From: Oscillospiraceae bacterium
Lineage (GTDB): Bacteria > Bacillota_A > Clostridia > Oscillospirales > Oscillospiraceae
Length of the DNA: 64,000 bases
Assembly (NCBI GenBank): GCA_902786615.1
Contig: CADADE010000006.1
Location: 89,621 to 153,620, forward strand
Direction: 5' to 3'
The notes under the pieces were generated by a model. That model ran no database searches, had not been told where the DNA came from, and was given only the letters and a program-made list of their open reading frames with translations. Positions within the stretch are counted from its first letter, which is position 1; every line of letters begins with the position of its first letter. Shown here piece by piece: positions 41,210 through 50,758 of the stretch. The position numbers and the translations under genes are program-made.

Positions 41210-42655
41210 TTATTTCCGCTTTTTCGGCGGCTCCAGCTCATAGGACCAGGCGAGCACGACGCCCGCCAGCAGGAAGAAGAAAAGCTCCCGGAAATCGGTG
41301 AGGGCGCGCTCGTCCGCCGAGGCGGTGAAAATCACCGTCTCCAGCATGCCGTAGACCAGGATCCCGCTCACCGGCAGGGTCAGGGTTTTGACAGCCGTCG
41401 TCGCGCCCGGATGGGCGGAGAAGAAAAGGCGGATCATGCGATACACCAGCAGCACGCTGAAGGCCAGCACCAGCAGAAAACCGACGAGGCCCGTCAGCAT
41501 CAGCACCTGCAGCAGATAATTGTGCATGTGCAGGAAGGAGCCGTTCTCCGCGTGGATCTGATAGAGATGCGGCCCGTCCATAAGCTTGGAGCTGTATTTG
41601 CCGATCAGCAGGCGCAGCGGCTCATCCCTGATGGCAGGGATGGCGGAGGCCCAGACATGAAAGCGCATGGAGCCCGTGGAGATGCTCTGCGCGAGATCGC
41701 GGCTGTCGTTGAAATTGGTGCCGTCCTCGCTCAAAACCGCGGGGTCGATGAACTGGTCGGAGGTGCGCTCGATCTTCACGTCCATCGCGTCATAGATTTT
41801 GGCCGTGCCGCTGCGGAGCCATTCATAGCTCTTATAGCACAGCAGCATGGAGCAGACGGCGAGCAGCGCGATCAGCGCGACACGCAGCGCCTTATTGTCC
41901 GTGCGCACATGCTTCATGCCGAGCAGAACGGCGAGCATGGCGGCATTGATGCTGGCTGCCAGCATGATGCTGCGCGTCATGGTAAAGGCGACGGCGAGAT
42001 GAAAGACAAAAAACGCAAGACAGATCGGGATGCGCCAGAGCTTGTTTTTGCAGCGGAAGAACTCATAAACCATCATGCACCCGGCGAGATAGAACCAGAC
42101 GGCGTTGATGTTGCGGCTGGTTTCCCACACCACGATGCGCACATAGCTGTTGGCGTAGGCGGCATTGTCCAGACCGAAAACCACATTCTCGGGCGGTACA
42201 TAGAAATACACGCCGAAGATACAGGCGTAGAGTCCGACGAGCGCGGTGACAAAATAGAACGCGCCGCTCACGGCGATCACGATATCCAGAAAAATGCGCC
42301 GCTCTTTTTCCTCCAGCAGCAGGCCCACCGGCAGGATCACACAGCAGAGAACACGGCTGATGACGAGATCCAGCTCATTTTGCAGATAATAATCGGTGTT
42401 GAGAAGACGGGTCAGGAAAACCCAGATCGTATAATAGATGACCAGCCTGAGCTCCAAAACGCCGTCAAAGCGCGCGCGGAAAAAGTAGATGGCGGCAAAG
42501 GCAATGATAAAGGTCTTGCCGTAGGAGGCATAGAGATCCGCCCAACGCAGCGGCGCGACGGGACAGACCATATAAAACAGGACCATTGCGCCCGCGCAGA
42601 AGGCGAGAAATCTGCGCCAGCGGATATCGCTCCATTCGCTTTTGAGCATCTGCAT
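41210..42655 (-). CDS. O-antigen ligase/polymerase-like membrane protein (Wzy/RfaL family)
   Basis: This 481-residue protein has about eleven membrane helices. A large outer loop at about 285-365 contains SMRFHVWASAIPAI, a GKYSS segment and HAENGSFLHMHNYLLQVLMLTGLVGF. The His-X-HN-YLL pattern in that loop is the usual signature of Wzy_C/O-antigen ligases, which join or polymerise lipid-linked glycans outside the membrane. ATG 42655 is used; an in-frame TTG lies at 42685, and neither has a strong ribosome site. No wzx or glycosyltransferase gene adjoins it. Confidence 0.8.
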   Translation of the reverse strand: MQMLKSEWSDIRWRRFLAFCAGAMVLFYMVCPVAPLRWADLYASYGKTFIIAFAAIYFFRARFDGVLELRLVIYYTIWVFLTRLLNTDYYLQNELDLVISRVLCCVILPVGLLLEEKERRIFLDIVIAVSGAFYFVTALVGLYACIFGVYFYVPPENVVFGLDNAAYANSYVRIVVWETSRNINAVWFYLAGCMMVYEFFRCKNKLWRIPICLAFFVFHLAVAFTMTRSIMLAASINAAMLAVLLGMKHVRTDNKALRVALIALLAVCSMLLCYKSYEWLRSGTAKIYDAMDVKIERTSDQFIDPAVLSEDGTNFNDSRDLAQSISTGSMRFHVWASAIPAIRDEPLRLLIGKYSSKLMDGPHLYQIHAENGSFLHMHNYLLQVLMLTGLVGFLLVLAFSVLLVYRMIRLFFSAHPGATTAVKTLTLPVSGILVYGMLETVIFTASADERALTDFRELFFFLLAGVVLAWSYELEPPKKRK

Positions 42656-42726
42656 GGTGAAAACACTCCGAAAACTTGAAATCAAATCATTTTATTCTAC
42701 CATAGGGGCAGGAGCTTTGCAAGCGC

Positions 42727-44259
42727 TTATGCGTCCGGCAGGGCGGTGGCAAAATAATAGATATCGCTCATTTCCCGCTCCACGCCGAACTGCACGGGGT
42801 TGATGAGCTGCCCGCCGATCAGGATGCTGCCGGTCTGCCCGCCGTCCAGGGTATAGGCGTTCACACAGCCGTGCGCGATCATGGAGTCTGCCGCCTGCCG
42901 CAGGGTGACATAGACATAATGATCCGGCGACTCGCAGTTGATGGTCATCATGAGATAGTGCCGCTTTCCGAGCTGACCCACCGCGCAGCGGGCATAGGTG
43001 TCCCGCACCTCGCCGATGGGGTAGTCGTAGGGCGTTACGTCCTCGCCGTGGTCGATGAGCACCGGGCCGAAGCTGAGGGAGAACACAACGTGGTTTTCGT
43101 CAATAAAGCGCTGGGCCTCTTCCTCGGACGCAAAGCGGTCTTCGTAGATGAAGAGCATGTCGCCCTCATCGGTGAAAAAGCAGCTCTGACCGCTGTGGAG
43201 GTTACTGCGCATGAGCTGACCGTCATAGACGTAAAGACCGTAGTCCGGGCGGCCGCTGTTGTAGAAGTCGCCGCTGCCGGCGACAACTGCGTTGGTCTGG
43301 ACGGCAAATTCGCTGGGGTAATAGTATTGCAGGGTGCCGAAGGTGTCGTCCGCGAGCTTCCGGCGCAGCTGGCTCGCGTCGGCCACGATGACCTCGGCAA
43401 AAGTGCCGACGGCCCCGTGTTCATCGTCCTGCCAGACAAGAGCCAGGATGGTCTCGTCCAGATAGTAATAGATGCTTCGCCCGAGCATGTCCCGGTTCGG
43501 GTCAAAGTCCAGCCTCTGACCGTCGATCAGGCGCTTTGCCGTGTCCGTCTCCAGCAGCGCGGCGATCACCTGGGGATCGTCCGTCGTGCCGTAGCAGTCG
43601 GGATCGGGCGTCGGACTCGGCGCGCCGTGGGCAATGCTGTAGTGCAGACGCACGGGCTCGAGCGCGGCGACGGCTTCGGCATAGCCGGGGCGGGAGGGGA
43701 GGGCCGTACCGAGCGCGGCATAAAGGCTCTCGGCGTTTTCAAGCGTCCATTCCCCGTTCAGAAAGCGCAAGGACACCGGAAAGCTCGTCGTCCTGCAATA
43801 GTCCTGGGCGTGGGAAAGACGCGCCTGCATGGCGTCCGCGTAAAGCGTTTCGCAGAGCGTCGGCTTGACCGAGCCGTCCGCCTCATAGAGCTCCGCGCTG
43901 CGCTTTGCGGCGGCGGCGCGCTCGCCCAGCAGCGCCTGCATATCGCCTGCAAGCCCCTCGGTGAGAAGCGCGGCGTCCAGCGCCGTGACGCTGACACTGC
44001 CGGAGGCGCGAAGAAGCGAGCGCGTAAAGGGCCCGTATTCCACGGAGAAGCAGCGCTCGGAAGCTTCGGCGACCGCAGCGTCGACGCCGGAGAGCGTTTC
44101 ATTCTCAGCCGGAACGAAGCCCATGATCTGCGCGTTCAGGGCCCGGGCCGGGTCCCCCTTGGGGCGCAGCACGGCAAGGCCCAGGGCGATAATCAATAAA
44201 ACGATCAGTAAGATAACGGAAAAAACAGATATACGGCGCTTCTTTTTACGAACCGACAT
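42727..44259 (-). CDS. membrane-anchored phosphodiester glycosidase (NAGPA/DUF2233-like)
   Basis: This 510-residue protein has an N-terminal anchor (residues 10-28 after Lys/Arg-rich MSVRKKKRR) and an extracellular region. The C-terminal half carries the NAGPA domain pattern: TNAVVAGSGDFYNSGRPDYGLYVYDG, FTDEGDMLFIYE, LSFGPVLIDHGE, and ARCAVGQLGKRHYLMMTIN ending CVNAYTLDGGQTGSILIGG. The family removes sugars from phosphodiester-linked glycans, for example during exopolysaccharide or teichoic-acid turnover. GGAGG precedes ATG 44259. It is divergent from tatD. Confidence 0.82.
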   Translation of the reverse strand: MSVRKKKRRISVFSVILLIVLLIIALGLAVLRPKGDPARALNAQIMGFVPAENETLSGVDAAVAEASERCFSVEYGPFTRSLLRASGSVSVTALDAALLTEGLAGDMQALLGERAAAAKRSAELYEADGSVKPTLCETLYADAMQARLSHAQDYCRTTSFPVSLRFLNGEWTLENAESLYAALGTALPSRPGYAEAVAALEPVRLHYSIAHGAPSPTPDPDCYGTTDDPQVIAALLETDTAKRLIDGQRLDFDPNRDMLGRSIYYYLDETILALVWQDDEHGAVGTFAEVIVADASQLRRKLADDTFGTLQYYYPSEFAVQTNAVVAGSGDFYNSGRPDYGLYVYDGQLMRSNLHSGQSCFFTDEGDMLFIYEDRFASEEEAQRFIDENHVVFSLSFGPVLIDHGEDVTPYDYPIGEVRDTYARCAVGQLGKRHYLMMTINCESPDHYVYVTLRQAADSMIAHGCVNAYTLDGGQTGSILIGGQLINPVQFGVEREMSDIYYFATALPDA

Positions 44260-44293
44260 AGGCGGCCTCCTGTCAGATAACAATACAAGATGT

Positions 44294-44360
44294 ATTCTAC
44301 ACGGGACGGGAGACAGCGTCAAGCAAAATGCTTGCAAAAACGCGCCCGCTCGTGTACGAT
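44294..44360. promoter_or_regulatory. divergent promoters between phosphodiester glycosidase gene and tatD
   Basis: On the minus strand TTGACG (44317-44322) and TAGAAT (44294-44299) are 17 bp apart. On the plus strand TTGCAA (44332-44337) and TACGAT (44355-44360) are 17 bp apart. Confidence 0.55.
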
Positions 44361-44384
44361 AGGCGGGAAAAGGAGGGTGGAAGC

Positions 44385-45149
44385 ATGTATTTTGACACCC
44401 ACGCGCACTATGACGACGAGGCTTTCGACGCCGACCGCGACGCGCTTCTGGAAGGGCTGCCCGCTGAGGGAGTGAGTCTTGTGGTAAATCCCGGCTGCGA
44501 CAGGAAAAGCAGCGAGCGGGCGCTGGAGCTGGCGTCCCGCTGGGGGCATGTCTATGCCGCCGTCGGCATCCATCCGGAAGAGCTCGGCACCATGGAGGCG
44601 GGCGATTTTGAACGCATCGAGGAGCTCTGCGCCCGGGAAAAGTGCGTCGCCATCGGGGAGATCGGCCTGGATTATTACTGGGACGACACGCACAAGCAGG
44701 AGCAGAAGGCGCTGTTTATCCGCCAGATCGAGCTGGCCCTTGCCAGAGACCTGCCCGTCATCGTCCACGACCGGGAGGCCCACGGGGACAGCCTGGACAT
44801 CGTGCGGCGCTATCCCGCGCTCCGGGGCGTGTTCCATTGCTATTCCGGCTCCGCCGAAATGGCGGAGGAGCTTTTGCGGCGCGGCTGGTATCTGGGCTTT
44901 GACGGGCCCGTCACCTACAAAAACGCGCGCAAGGCGCTGGAGGTGCTGGCCGTCTGCCCGCTTGACCGTCTACTGATCGAGACGGACAGCCCCTACCTGA
45001 GCCCTGTACCGCGCAGGGGAAAACGCAACGACTCCCGCAATCTGCCGTATATTGCGGAGAAAATCGCGGAAGTCAAAGGCTGCACAGCACGGGAAATCGC
45101 CGAAGCCAGCCTGAAAAACGGGCGGCGCTTGTTCAAAATAGAAGAATAA
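44385..45149 (+). CDS. tatD: TatD family metal-dependent hydrolase/DNase
   Basis: This 254-residue TIM-barrel protein has YFDTHAHYDDEAFDADRD (metal His-X-His), GEIGLDYYWD (bridging Glu), PVIVHDREAH, HCYSGSAEMA and ETDSPYLSPVPRRGKRN (catalytic Asp). TatD proteins act as 3'-5' exonucleases in DNA repair and RNA turnover, cytoplasmic. GGAGGG lies upstream of ATG 44385. Length and motifs are normal. Confidence 0.94.
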   Translation: MYFDTHAHYDDEAFDADRDALLEGLPAEGVSLVVNPGCDRKSSERALELASRWGHVYAAVGIHPEELGTMEAGDFERIEELCAREKCVAIGEIGLDYYWDDTHKQEQKALFIRQIELALARDLPVIVHDREAHGDSLDIVRRYPALRGVFHCYSGSAEMAEELLRRGWYLGFDGPVTYKNARKALEVLAVCPLDRLLIETDSPYLSPVPRRGKRNDSRNLPYIAEKIAEVKGCTAREIAEASLKNGRRLFKIEE

Positions 45150-45197
45150 TCGGCTTCATTTGTGTGCATTTAATTGGAAATTCAGAGAAAATATGAA

Positions 45198-45227
45198 TTG
45201 ACTGTGAACACTCTAACATGGTAAGAT
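45198..45227 (+). promoter_or_regulatory. possible promoter of the Na/Pi transporter gene
   Basis: TTGACT (45198-45203) and TAAGAT (45222-45227) are 18 bp apart. Confidence 0.45.
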
Positions 45228-45270
45228 AAGACAGCATCTATATAAAAATAATCATTTTCGGGAGAAAAAC

Positions 45271-47028
45271 ATGGGAATTTCCAATGTCATAACACTTCTC
45301 GGCGGCGTGGCCCTGTTCCTCTTTGGCATGTCGCTGATGGGGGACGGACTGAAAAAGGTCGCGGGCAGCAAGCTGGAACTGATCCTGTATAAGCTCTCCG
45401 GCACCCCGCTCAGGGGCATGCTGCTCGGCGCGGGCGTTACCGCCGTGATCCAGTCCTCCTCCGCCACCTCGGTCATGGTGGTCGGCTTCGTCAACTCCGG
45501 CATGATGAAGGTGCGCCAGGCCATCGCGGTCATCATGGGCGCGATTGTCGGCACCAGCATCACCGGCTGGATCATCTGCCTGTCCTATGTGGAGGGCAGC
45601 GGGGGACTGGTATCGCTCCTGTCCACGGCAAGCATCAGCGCCGTTGTCGCGGTCATCGGCATTGTGCTGCGCATGTTCTCCAAAAAGCAGAGCAGGCGGC
45701 ATGTCGGCGATATCCTGCTGGGCTTTGCGGTTTTGATGTTCGGCATGCAGTCCATGAGCGGCGCGGTGGCCCCTCTCAAGGACAGCCCCTCCTTTATCCG
45801 CTTCATGACGGCCTTTTCAAATCCCGTCCTCGGCATCCTGGTCGGCGCGGCCTTTACCGCCGTGCTGCAAAGCGCCTCCGCCGCCGTCGGTATCCTGCAG
45901 GCCCTCTCCGTGACCGGGGCCATCGGCTTTGCCGAGGGCTTCCCGATTCTGCTCGGTATCAGCATCGGCGCGGCGGTGCCGGTCCTGCTCTCCGCCCTCG
46001 GCGCGCGCACCCAGGGCCGCCGCACGGCCTGGGCGTATCTGGTGATCCAGACGCTGGGCGCGATTTTCTGCGGCGCGGTCTACTATATCGCCGACGCCTT
46101 TTTCGACTTTCCGATCAAGAGCATGGTCATGAATCCCTTCAACATCGCCGCTGTCAACACGATCTACCGTGTGATCTGCGCGGTGGTGCTGCTGCCCTTT
46201 ATCGGCTCCATCGAAAAAATCCTCAATACCCTCATCAAGGAGAGCAGCCAGGAGAAGGAGGCCAACGCAGACTTCGACCGCCTGGACGAGCGCTTTCTCA
46301 AGCACCCGGCCCTCGCCGTGGAGCAGAGCCGCCTGACCATCAACGCCATGGCCCGAAAAGCGCACGAGAATATCAAGGACGCCATGCTCCTTCTCTATGA
46401 GTATTCGGATGAGCTCGCGAAAAAGGTGGAGCAGGACGAGGATCTGGTCGACCGCTATGAGGATAAGATCGGCACCTACCTCATGAAGCTGAACCAGTCC
46501 GAGCTCAGCCCCCGGGAGAATGAGCATGTCTCCGAATACCTGCATACCCTCAGCGACTTTGAACGCATCAGCGACCACGCCATGAACATCCGCCAGGTGG
46601 CGCAGGAGAAGCACGACAAGAAAATCACCTTCTCCGAAAGCGGCGACCATGAGATCGACGTGCTGACCTCCGCAGTGAACGAGATTCTGGAGCTGGCCTT
46701 CTCCGCGTTTACCGAGGAAAACCTCAACAAAGCCTATAAGGTCGAGCCTTTGGAGGAGCATATCGACGTGCTGTGCGACGAGCTCAAGCTCCGCCATATC
46801 GACCGCCTGCAGAAGGGCGTCTGCTCCCTGCAGATCGGCTTCGTCTTTAACGATCTGCTGACGAACTTCGAGCGTGTGGCGGATCACTGCTCCAACATCG
46901 CCGTCGCCATGATCGAGCTGAACAAGGACGAGTTCCAGACCCACGATTATATCATCAATCTCAAGGAGCTGCGTTCCCACAATTTTGATAAGCTCTACGC
47001 CCAGTACGCGGAGAAATACAAGGTATAA
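45271..47028 (+). CDS. Na+/phosphate cotransporter with C-terminal PhoU-like domain
   Basis: This 585-residue protein has an N-terminal transport part of about nine helices. It contains the paired QSSSATSVMVVGFVNSG and LQSASAAVGILQAL repeats that define the NptA/PNaS family. The cytoplasmic C-terminus (about 340-570) is a PhoU-like helical domain (ERISDHAMNI, ERVADHCSNIAVA). It imports (or exports) inorganic phosphate with sodium, with the PhoU-like part presumably regulatory. GGGAG precedes the ATG. Confidence 0.92.
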   Translation: MGISNVITLLGGVALFLFGMSLMGDGLKKVAGSKLELILYKLSGTPLRGMLLGAGVTAVIQSSSATSVMVVGFVNSGMMKVRQAIAVIMGAIVGTSITGWIICLSYVEGSGGLVSLLSTASISAVVAVIGIVLRMFSKKQSRRHVGDILLGFAVLMFGMQSMSGAVAPLKDSPSFIRFMTAFSNPVLGILVGAAFTAVLQSASAAVGILQALSVTGAIGFAEGFPILLGISIGAAVPVLLSALGARTQGRRTAWAYLVIQTLGAIFCGAVYYIADAFFDFPIKSMVMNPFNIAAVNTIYRVICAVVLLPFIGSIEKILNTLIKESSQEKEANADFDRLDERFLKHPALAVEQSRLTINAMARKAHENIKDAMLLLYEYSDELAKKVEQDEDLVDRYEDKIGTYLMKLNQSELSPRENEHVSEYLHTLSDFERISDHAMNIRQVAQEKHDKKITFSESGDHEIDVLTSAVNEILELAFSAFTEENLNKAYKVEPLEEHIDVLCDELKLRHIDRLQKGVCSLQIGFVFNDLLTNFERVADHCSNIAVAMIELNKDEFQTHDYIINLKELRSHNFDKLYAQYAEKYKV

Positions 47029-47034
47029 AACCAG

Positions 47035-47076
47035 GGAAGCGTCGAAACCGAAACCGGCTTCGACGCTTCCTTTTTT
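47035..47076. terminator. bidirectional terminator
   Basis: A perfect 12-bp stem (GGAAGCGTCGAA with TTCGACGCTTCC) is followed by TTTTTT. It separates the convergent Na/Pi and SNF transporter genes. Confidence 0.9.
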
Positions 47077-47091
47077 GTTGTTTTCGGGCGA

Positions 47092-48492
47092 TCAGCTGAA
47101 GGTCTTGCCGCCGACAATGCTGAGTCCCAGAATCAGCAGGATCGCAAGCGGCGCAATGTATTGGATCAGCACCGCGTAAACCCGCTTGAGACCGAAGCGC
47201 ACGCCGTTCTGCTCCACCTCGCGCACGACGCTCTCCGGCCTCCAGGCCCAGCCGGAGAAGAGGCAGCAGCCCAGGGCACAGATGGGGATCAGGAGACGGT
47301 CGGTGAAGTACTCCATCGCATCGCAGAGGGGCGGGAAGCTCAAACCGTTGACGGCGTCGAGCCAGATGCCCTTGAGGGGGTAGGCCGCCTGGGTGCAGGT
47401 GTAGAGGCAGCCGATCAGGAACATGAGCGCGCAGGTGATGATGGTGGTGCGCTTTCTCTCCCAGCCAAAATGCTCGGTCAGGAAAGCAACAATGCCTTCA
47501 ATCAGGGAGATGCAGGAGGTGAGCGCCGCAAACAGGAGCAGCAGGTAAAACAGCACGCCGAAGAGACGCCCGCCGGGCATTTTCTCAAACACGCCCGCGA
47601 GCGACACAAACGCGAAGCCGCCGCCCTTGCCCACATGGTCGGCGCCGAGGGTGGCAAACACCGCGGGGACGATGATGAAGCCCGCGAGGAAAGCGACCAT
47701 GGTATCCATGGCGCAGATAAGCACGGTGTTTCTGGAGAGATTCTCGGTCTTCGGCAGATACGAGCCGTAGGTGATCAGGATAGCCATGCCGATGGAGAGA
47801 GAATAGAAAGATTGTCCCAGCGCGGAGAGCACAGTATCAAAGCTCAGCTTGCTCCAGTCAAAGGAGAGCATGTAGCGCAGACCGTCCTCGGCTCCGGGCA
47901 GCGTCACGGAGCGGACAAGCAGAATGACCAGAATGACAAACAGGGCGGGCATGCCGATTTTGTTGAAGCTCTCGATTCCGCTTTCCACGCCGCGGATGAT
48001 GATGACCGCGTTGCAGGCCATGAAGATTCCGGCGAACAGGATCGCCACCCAGGGGAAGAAGGTTGCGCCGTCCGCGCCGAGGCCGAGGGTAGCGTAAAAA
48101 TACCCGAGCGGGTCCGCGTAGATCGCCGGGGCTTCGACTGCATAGCCCACCACATAGCGCAGCACCCAACCGCCCACATGAGAATAATAGCAGGTGATGA
48201 TGAAAGCGCCCAGAACGCCGACCCAGCCGACCCAGGACCAGCGCCTGTGGCCCAGCCTGCGAAAAGCGCCGACGACGTTGGACTGGCTGGCTCTGCCGAT
48301 GGACAGCTCCGTCAGCATCAGGGGGACGCCAAAGAAGACAACCATCGCAAGATAGATCAGCAGATAGATCCCGCCGCCGCCCTCATAGGCCCTGCCGGGA
48401 AACTTCCAGATGTTGCCGAGCCCGATGGCCGACCCTGCCGCCGCAAGGATAAAGCCGAGGCGGCTGCTCCATTGTGCGCGTGAATTGTCCAT
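47092..48492 (-). CDS. sodium:neurotransmitter symporter family amino-acid transporter
   Basis: This 466-residue membrane protein of about eleven helices opens with WSSRLGFILAAAGSAIGLGNIWKFP (the NSS helix 1 signature with the unwound Gly-containing segment). Helix 6 has SFYSLSIGMAILITYGSYL. The LeuT/MhsT fold imports amino acids with sodium. The usual PYLAYENGGGAFLL after WKF is GRAYEGGGGIYLL here, a modest divergence near the substrate site. AAGGAG precedes the ATG. The substrate is unknown. Confidence 0.92.
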   Translation of the reverse strand: MDNSRAQWSSRLGFILAAAGSAIGLGNIWKFPGRAYEGGGGIYLLIYLAMVVFFGVPLMLTELSIGRASQSNVVGAFRRLGHRRWSWVGWVGVLGAFIITCYYSHVGGWVLRYVVGYAVEAPAIYADPLGYFYATLGLGADGATFFPWVAILFAGIFMACNAVIIIRGVESGIESFNKIGMPALFVILVILLVRSVTLPGAEDGLRYMLSFDWSKLSFDTVLSALGQSFYSLSIGMAILITYGSYLPKTENLSRNTVLICAMDTMVAFLAGFIIVPAVFATLGADHVGKGGGFAFVSLAGVFEKMPGGRLFGVLFYLLLLFAALTSCISLIEGIVAFLTEHFGWERKRTTIITCALMFLIGCLYTCTQAAYPLKGIWLDAVNGLSFPPLCDAMEYFTDRLLIPICALGCCLFSGWAWRPESVVREVEQNGVRFGLKRVYAVLIQYIAPLAILLILGLSIVGGKTFS

Positions 48493-48526
48493 AAACGATA
48501 ATCTCCTTATTATAATGCTATGTCAA

Positions 48527-48555
48527 TATATCGAGTATTCTAAAGGATATGTCAA
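48527..48555 (-). promoter_or_regulatory. promoter of the SNF transporter gene
   Basis: On the minus strand TTGACA (48550-48555) and GATATA (48527-48532) are 17 bp apart. Confidence 0.6.
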
Positions 48556-48645
48556 AGCCTGTCAAGGACGAAAAGCGATCCGCCCTTGCTATTCTGTCCG
48601 CGCCGGGGTAAAATACGGATACCGAATGAAAAGGAGCCGAAAAAC

Positions 48646-49881
48646 TTGAAAATCACACACGAACTTTTACAGAGCTATGCCCGCCTCATCGCGCGCTCCG
48701 GCGCAAACGTACAGCCCGGACAGACGGTGCTGCTGTACATCGCGGTGGAACAGGCGGACTTTGCCGCCCTTTTGACCGAGGAATGCTATAAGGCCGGGGC
48801 AAAAAGGGTAGAGCTTGACTGGCAGAGCGACAGCATTTCCCGCCTGCACTTTCAGTATGCCGCGCAGGAGACGCTCTCCGAGGTGCTGCCGTGGGAGGAG
48901 GCCAGAGCGAGGCAGATGACGGCGGACTATCCCTGCCGCATCTTCGTGGAATCCGAAGACCCCGACGCCATGGCCGGGATCGCCCCGGAAAAGCTCTCCG
49001 CCGTGCAGCAGAGCCGCGCCCGGGTGCTGAAGCCCTATCGGGACGCCATCGACGGAAAGCACCAGTGGTGCATCGCGGCGCTGCCCTCGGAAAAATGGGC
49101 GAAGAAGTGCTTCCCGGCTGATAAGGCCGAGACTGCCATGGAAAAGCTGTGGGACGCCGTTCTGAAAACCGTGCGCATCGACGGGGTGAACGACCCCGTG
49201 GCGGCGTGGAAGGAGCACACGGATTTTCTCAGCGAAAAGGCCGCCTGGCTCAATGCGCAGCATTTTGCGTCGCTGCGTTATAAAAGCGCAAACGGCACGG
49301 ACTTTCATGTGGAGCTGATCCCGGACGCCCAGTGGGAGGGCGCCGCGACGGTCAACGCCCGCAGCGGGGCAAGCTACATCCCCAACATGCCCACCGAGGA
49401 AATCTTCACCACCCCCATGGCGGGCCGCTGCGGCGGAACGCTCGTGGCGACGAAACCCCTGTCCTGGAACAGCCAGCTCATCGAGAACTTTTCCATCACC
49501 TTTGAAAACGGGCGCGCGGTCTCCTGCAAGGCGGAGAAGGGACAGGCGCTGCTGGAAAAGATGCTCGCCATGGACGAATGCTCCAATATGCTGGGCGAGG
49601 TAGCGCTGGTACCGAAGGAAAGCCCGGTCAACCGCTGCGGCTTTCTGTTCTATAACACGCTCTTTGACGAAAACGCCTGCTGCCATGTGGCGCTGGGCGC
49701 GGGCTTCAAGGAGGTCCTGCCGGGCGGGGACGATCTCACGGTGGCCGAGGCGCAGGCGCGCGGCGTCAACGACTCCATTATTCATGTCGATTTCATGATC
49801 GGCAGCGACGATCTCGCTGTCGACGGCGTGCGCGCCGACGGCAGCACGGTTCCCATCTTCCGCAGCGGCACCTGGGCGTAA
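48646..49881 (+). CDS. M29 family aminopeptidase (AmpS/PepS type)
   Basis: This 411-residue cytoplasmic dinuclear metallopeptidase removes N-terminal amino acids. It starts ELLQSYARLIARSGANVQPGQTVLL. The metal ligands expected for M29 are recognisable: Glu in PTEEIFTTP, Glu in MLGEVALVP, the His of ENACCHVALG and the His and Asp of IIHVDFMIGS. The start is TTG 48646, with AAGGAG ten bases upstream. The enzyme fits peptide and amino-acid use by this fermenter. Confidence 0.9.
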   Translation: MKITHELLQSYARLIARSGANVQPGQTVLLYIAVEQADFAALLTEECYKAGAKRVELDWQSDSISRLHFQYAAQETLSEVLPWEEARARQMTADYPCRIFVESEDPDAMAGIAPEKLSAVQQSRARVLKPYRDAIDGKHQWCIAALPSEKWAKKCFPADKAETAMEKLWDAVLKTVRIDGVNDPVAAWKEHTDFLSEKAAWLNAQHFASLRYKSANGTDFHVELIPDAQWEGAATVNARSGASYIPNMPTEEIFTTPMAGRCGGTLVATKPLSWNSQLIENFSITFENGRAVSCKAEKGQALLEKMLAMDECSNMLGEVALVPKESPVNRCGFLFYNTLFDENACCHVALGAGFKEVLPGGDDLTVAEAQARGVNDSIIHVDFMIGSDDLAVDGVRADGSTVPIFRSGTWA

Positions 49882-49888
49882 GCAATAA

Positions 49889-49935
49889 TAAACGGACAGC
49901 CGGAAACGAGAATCGTTCAAGGACTGTCCGTTTTG
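49889..49935. terminator. bidirectional terminator
   Basis: AACGGACAG pairs with CTGTCCGTT, enclosing an inner AACGA/TCGTT hairpin, with TTTTGCTTTT after it. It lies between convergent genes and overlaps the 3' end of the minus-strand one. Confidence 0.75.
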
Positions 49936-50432
49936 CTTTTACGCATGAGCGAGGCCAGGGCGGTCACGGCGGAGACGGAATCCACCCCGGCGGAGACATA
50001 GTCGCCGATGAAGAGATCATACACCGTCCAAAGGGCGAGATTTACGGTGAGGTTAAGCTTGACGGCCCCGGTGCTTTTCACATAAAGACAGGCCACCGTA
50101 TAAACGGCGGTCGTGACCACCGGGATAAGCCCCACAGCACCGCGGTTATTGGAGAGAATCCCCAGCGCGGCCACGCTCACGACAAAAAGCGCGCAGCGCC
50201 TGGGGGTGAAGCGATCCCAGGCAATGAGACAGTTACGCGCCGCGCACAGGAGAAAGGTAGTCGTCCCACTGACGGAGGCGAAAAAGATATTGGCGATGGC
50301 CAGAATCAGGCATTGGGCGGCCTGATAGAGATAAACCCGCTTTCGGTCCCGGCTCCAGGCGCTGAGCAGGGTAAAGCAGGCCGCGACAAAGGAGCAGAGG
50401 TTTCCGACGAGCATCGGCGTGGAGACAGACAA
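49917..50432 (-). CDS. YgjV-like inner-membrane protein
   Basis: This 171-residue protein has five to six membrane helices. The pattern GNLCSFVAACFTLLSAWSRDRKRVYLYQAAQCLILAIANIFF matches the YgjV/Imp-YgjV family of small membrane proteins of unknown function. The start is TTG 50432, with AAAGGAAA upstream. No operon partner is present. A MITE-like element lies just upstream, within 25 bp of its start, and could carry or disturb its promoter. Confidence 0.75.
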   Translation of the reverse strand: MSVSTPMLVGNLCSFVAACFTLLSAWSRDRKRVYLYQAAQCLILAIANIFFASVSGTTTFLLCAARNCLIAWDRFTPRRCALFVVSVAALGILSNNRGAVGLIPVVTTAVYTVACLYVKSTGAVKLNLTVNLALWTVYDLFIGDYVSAGVDSVSAVTALASLMRKSKTDSP

Positions 50433-50456
50433 GGCAGCGTTTCCTTTCTTTTTTTT

Positions 50457-50633
50457 TATGGGTATCAGGTTAACTCAGCAAGCCCTGAATCTGACCTCCC
50501 TTTGGAAAAAGGGAGGTGGCCGAAGGCCGGAGGGATCGAAACAGAATCTGCGCAAGGCTCTGTTTAAGCTTTAGGCTGTGACAGCTCCCTTTCGCAAAGG
50601 GAGCTTAGAAGCTGCGTTAAGCCGATACCCATA
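50457..50633 (-). mobile_element. MITE-like element, internally deleted copy (C)
   Basis: This 177-bp element has ends TATGGGTATC and GATACCCATA, in inverted orientation relative to the copy at 39628. It lacks about 40 bp that include one half of the CACAGCC stem of the full copy. The neighbouring interval up to 50758 holds only the promoter at 50693. Confidence 0.8.
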
Positions 50634-50692
50634 TATTTTAATGGAAAGTGCAAAAAAATACAAGTTCTGTTGTCCAAACCTGTACTGCCAGG

Positions 50693-50721
50693 TTGAACAA
50701 AAACGCAGTTTATGATAAAAT
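50693..50721 (+). promoter_or_regulatory. sigma-A-type promoter
   Basis: TTGAAC (50693-50698) and TAAAAT (50716-50721) are 17 bp apart, upstream of the TrkA-C-domain gene. Confidence 0.55.
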
Positions 50722-50758
50722 CACCTGTACAATGAGCTTAAAAAAGAGGAGGCGCGCC

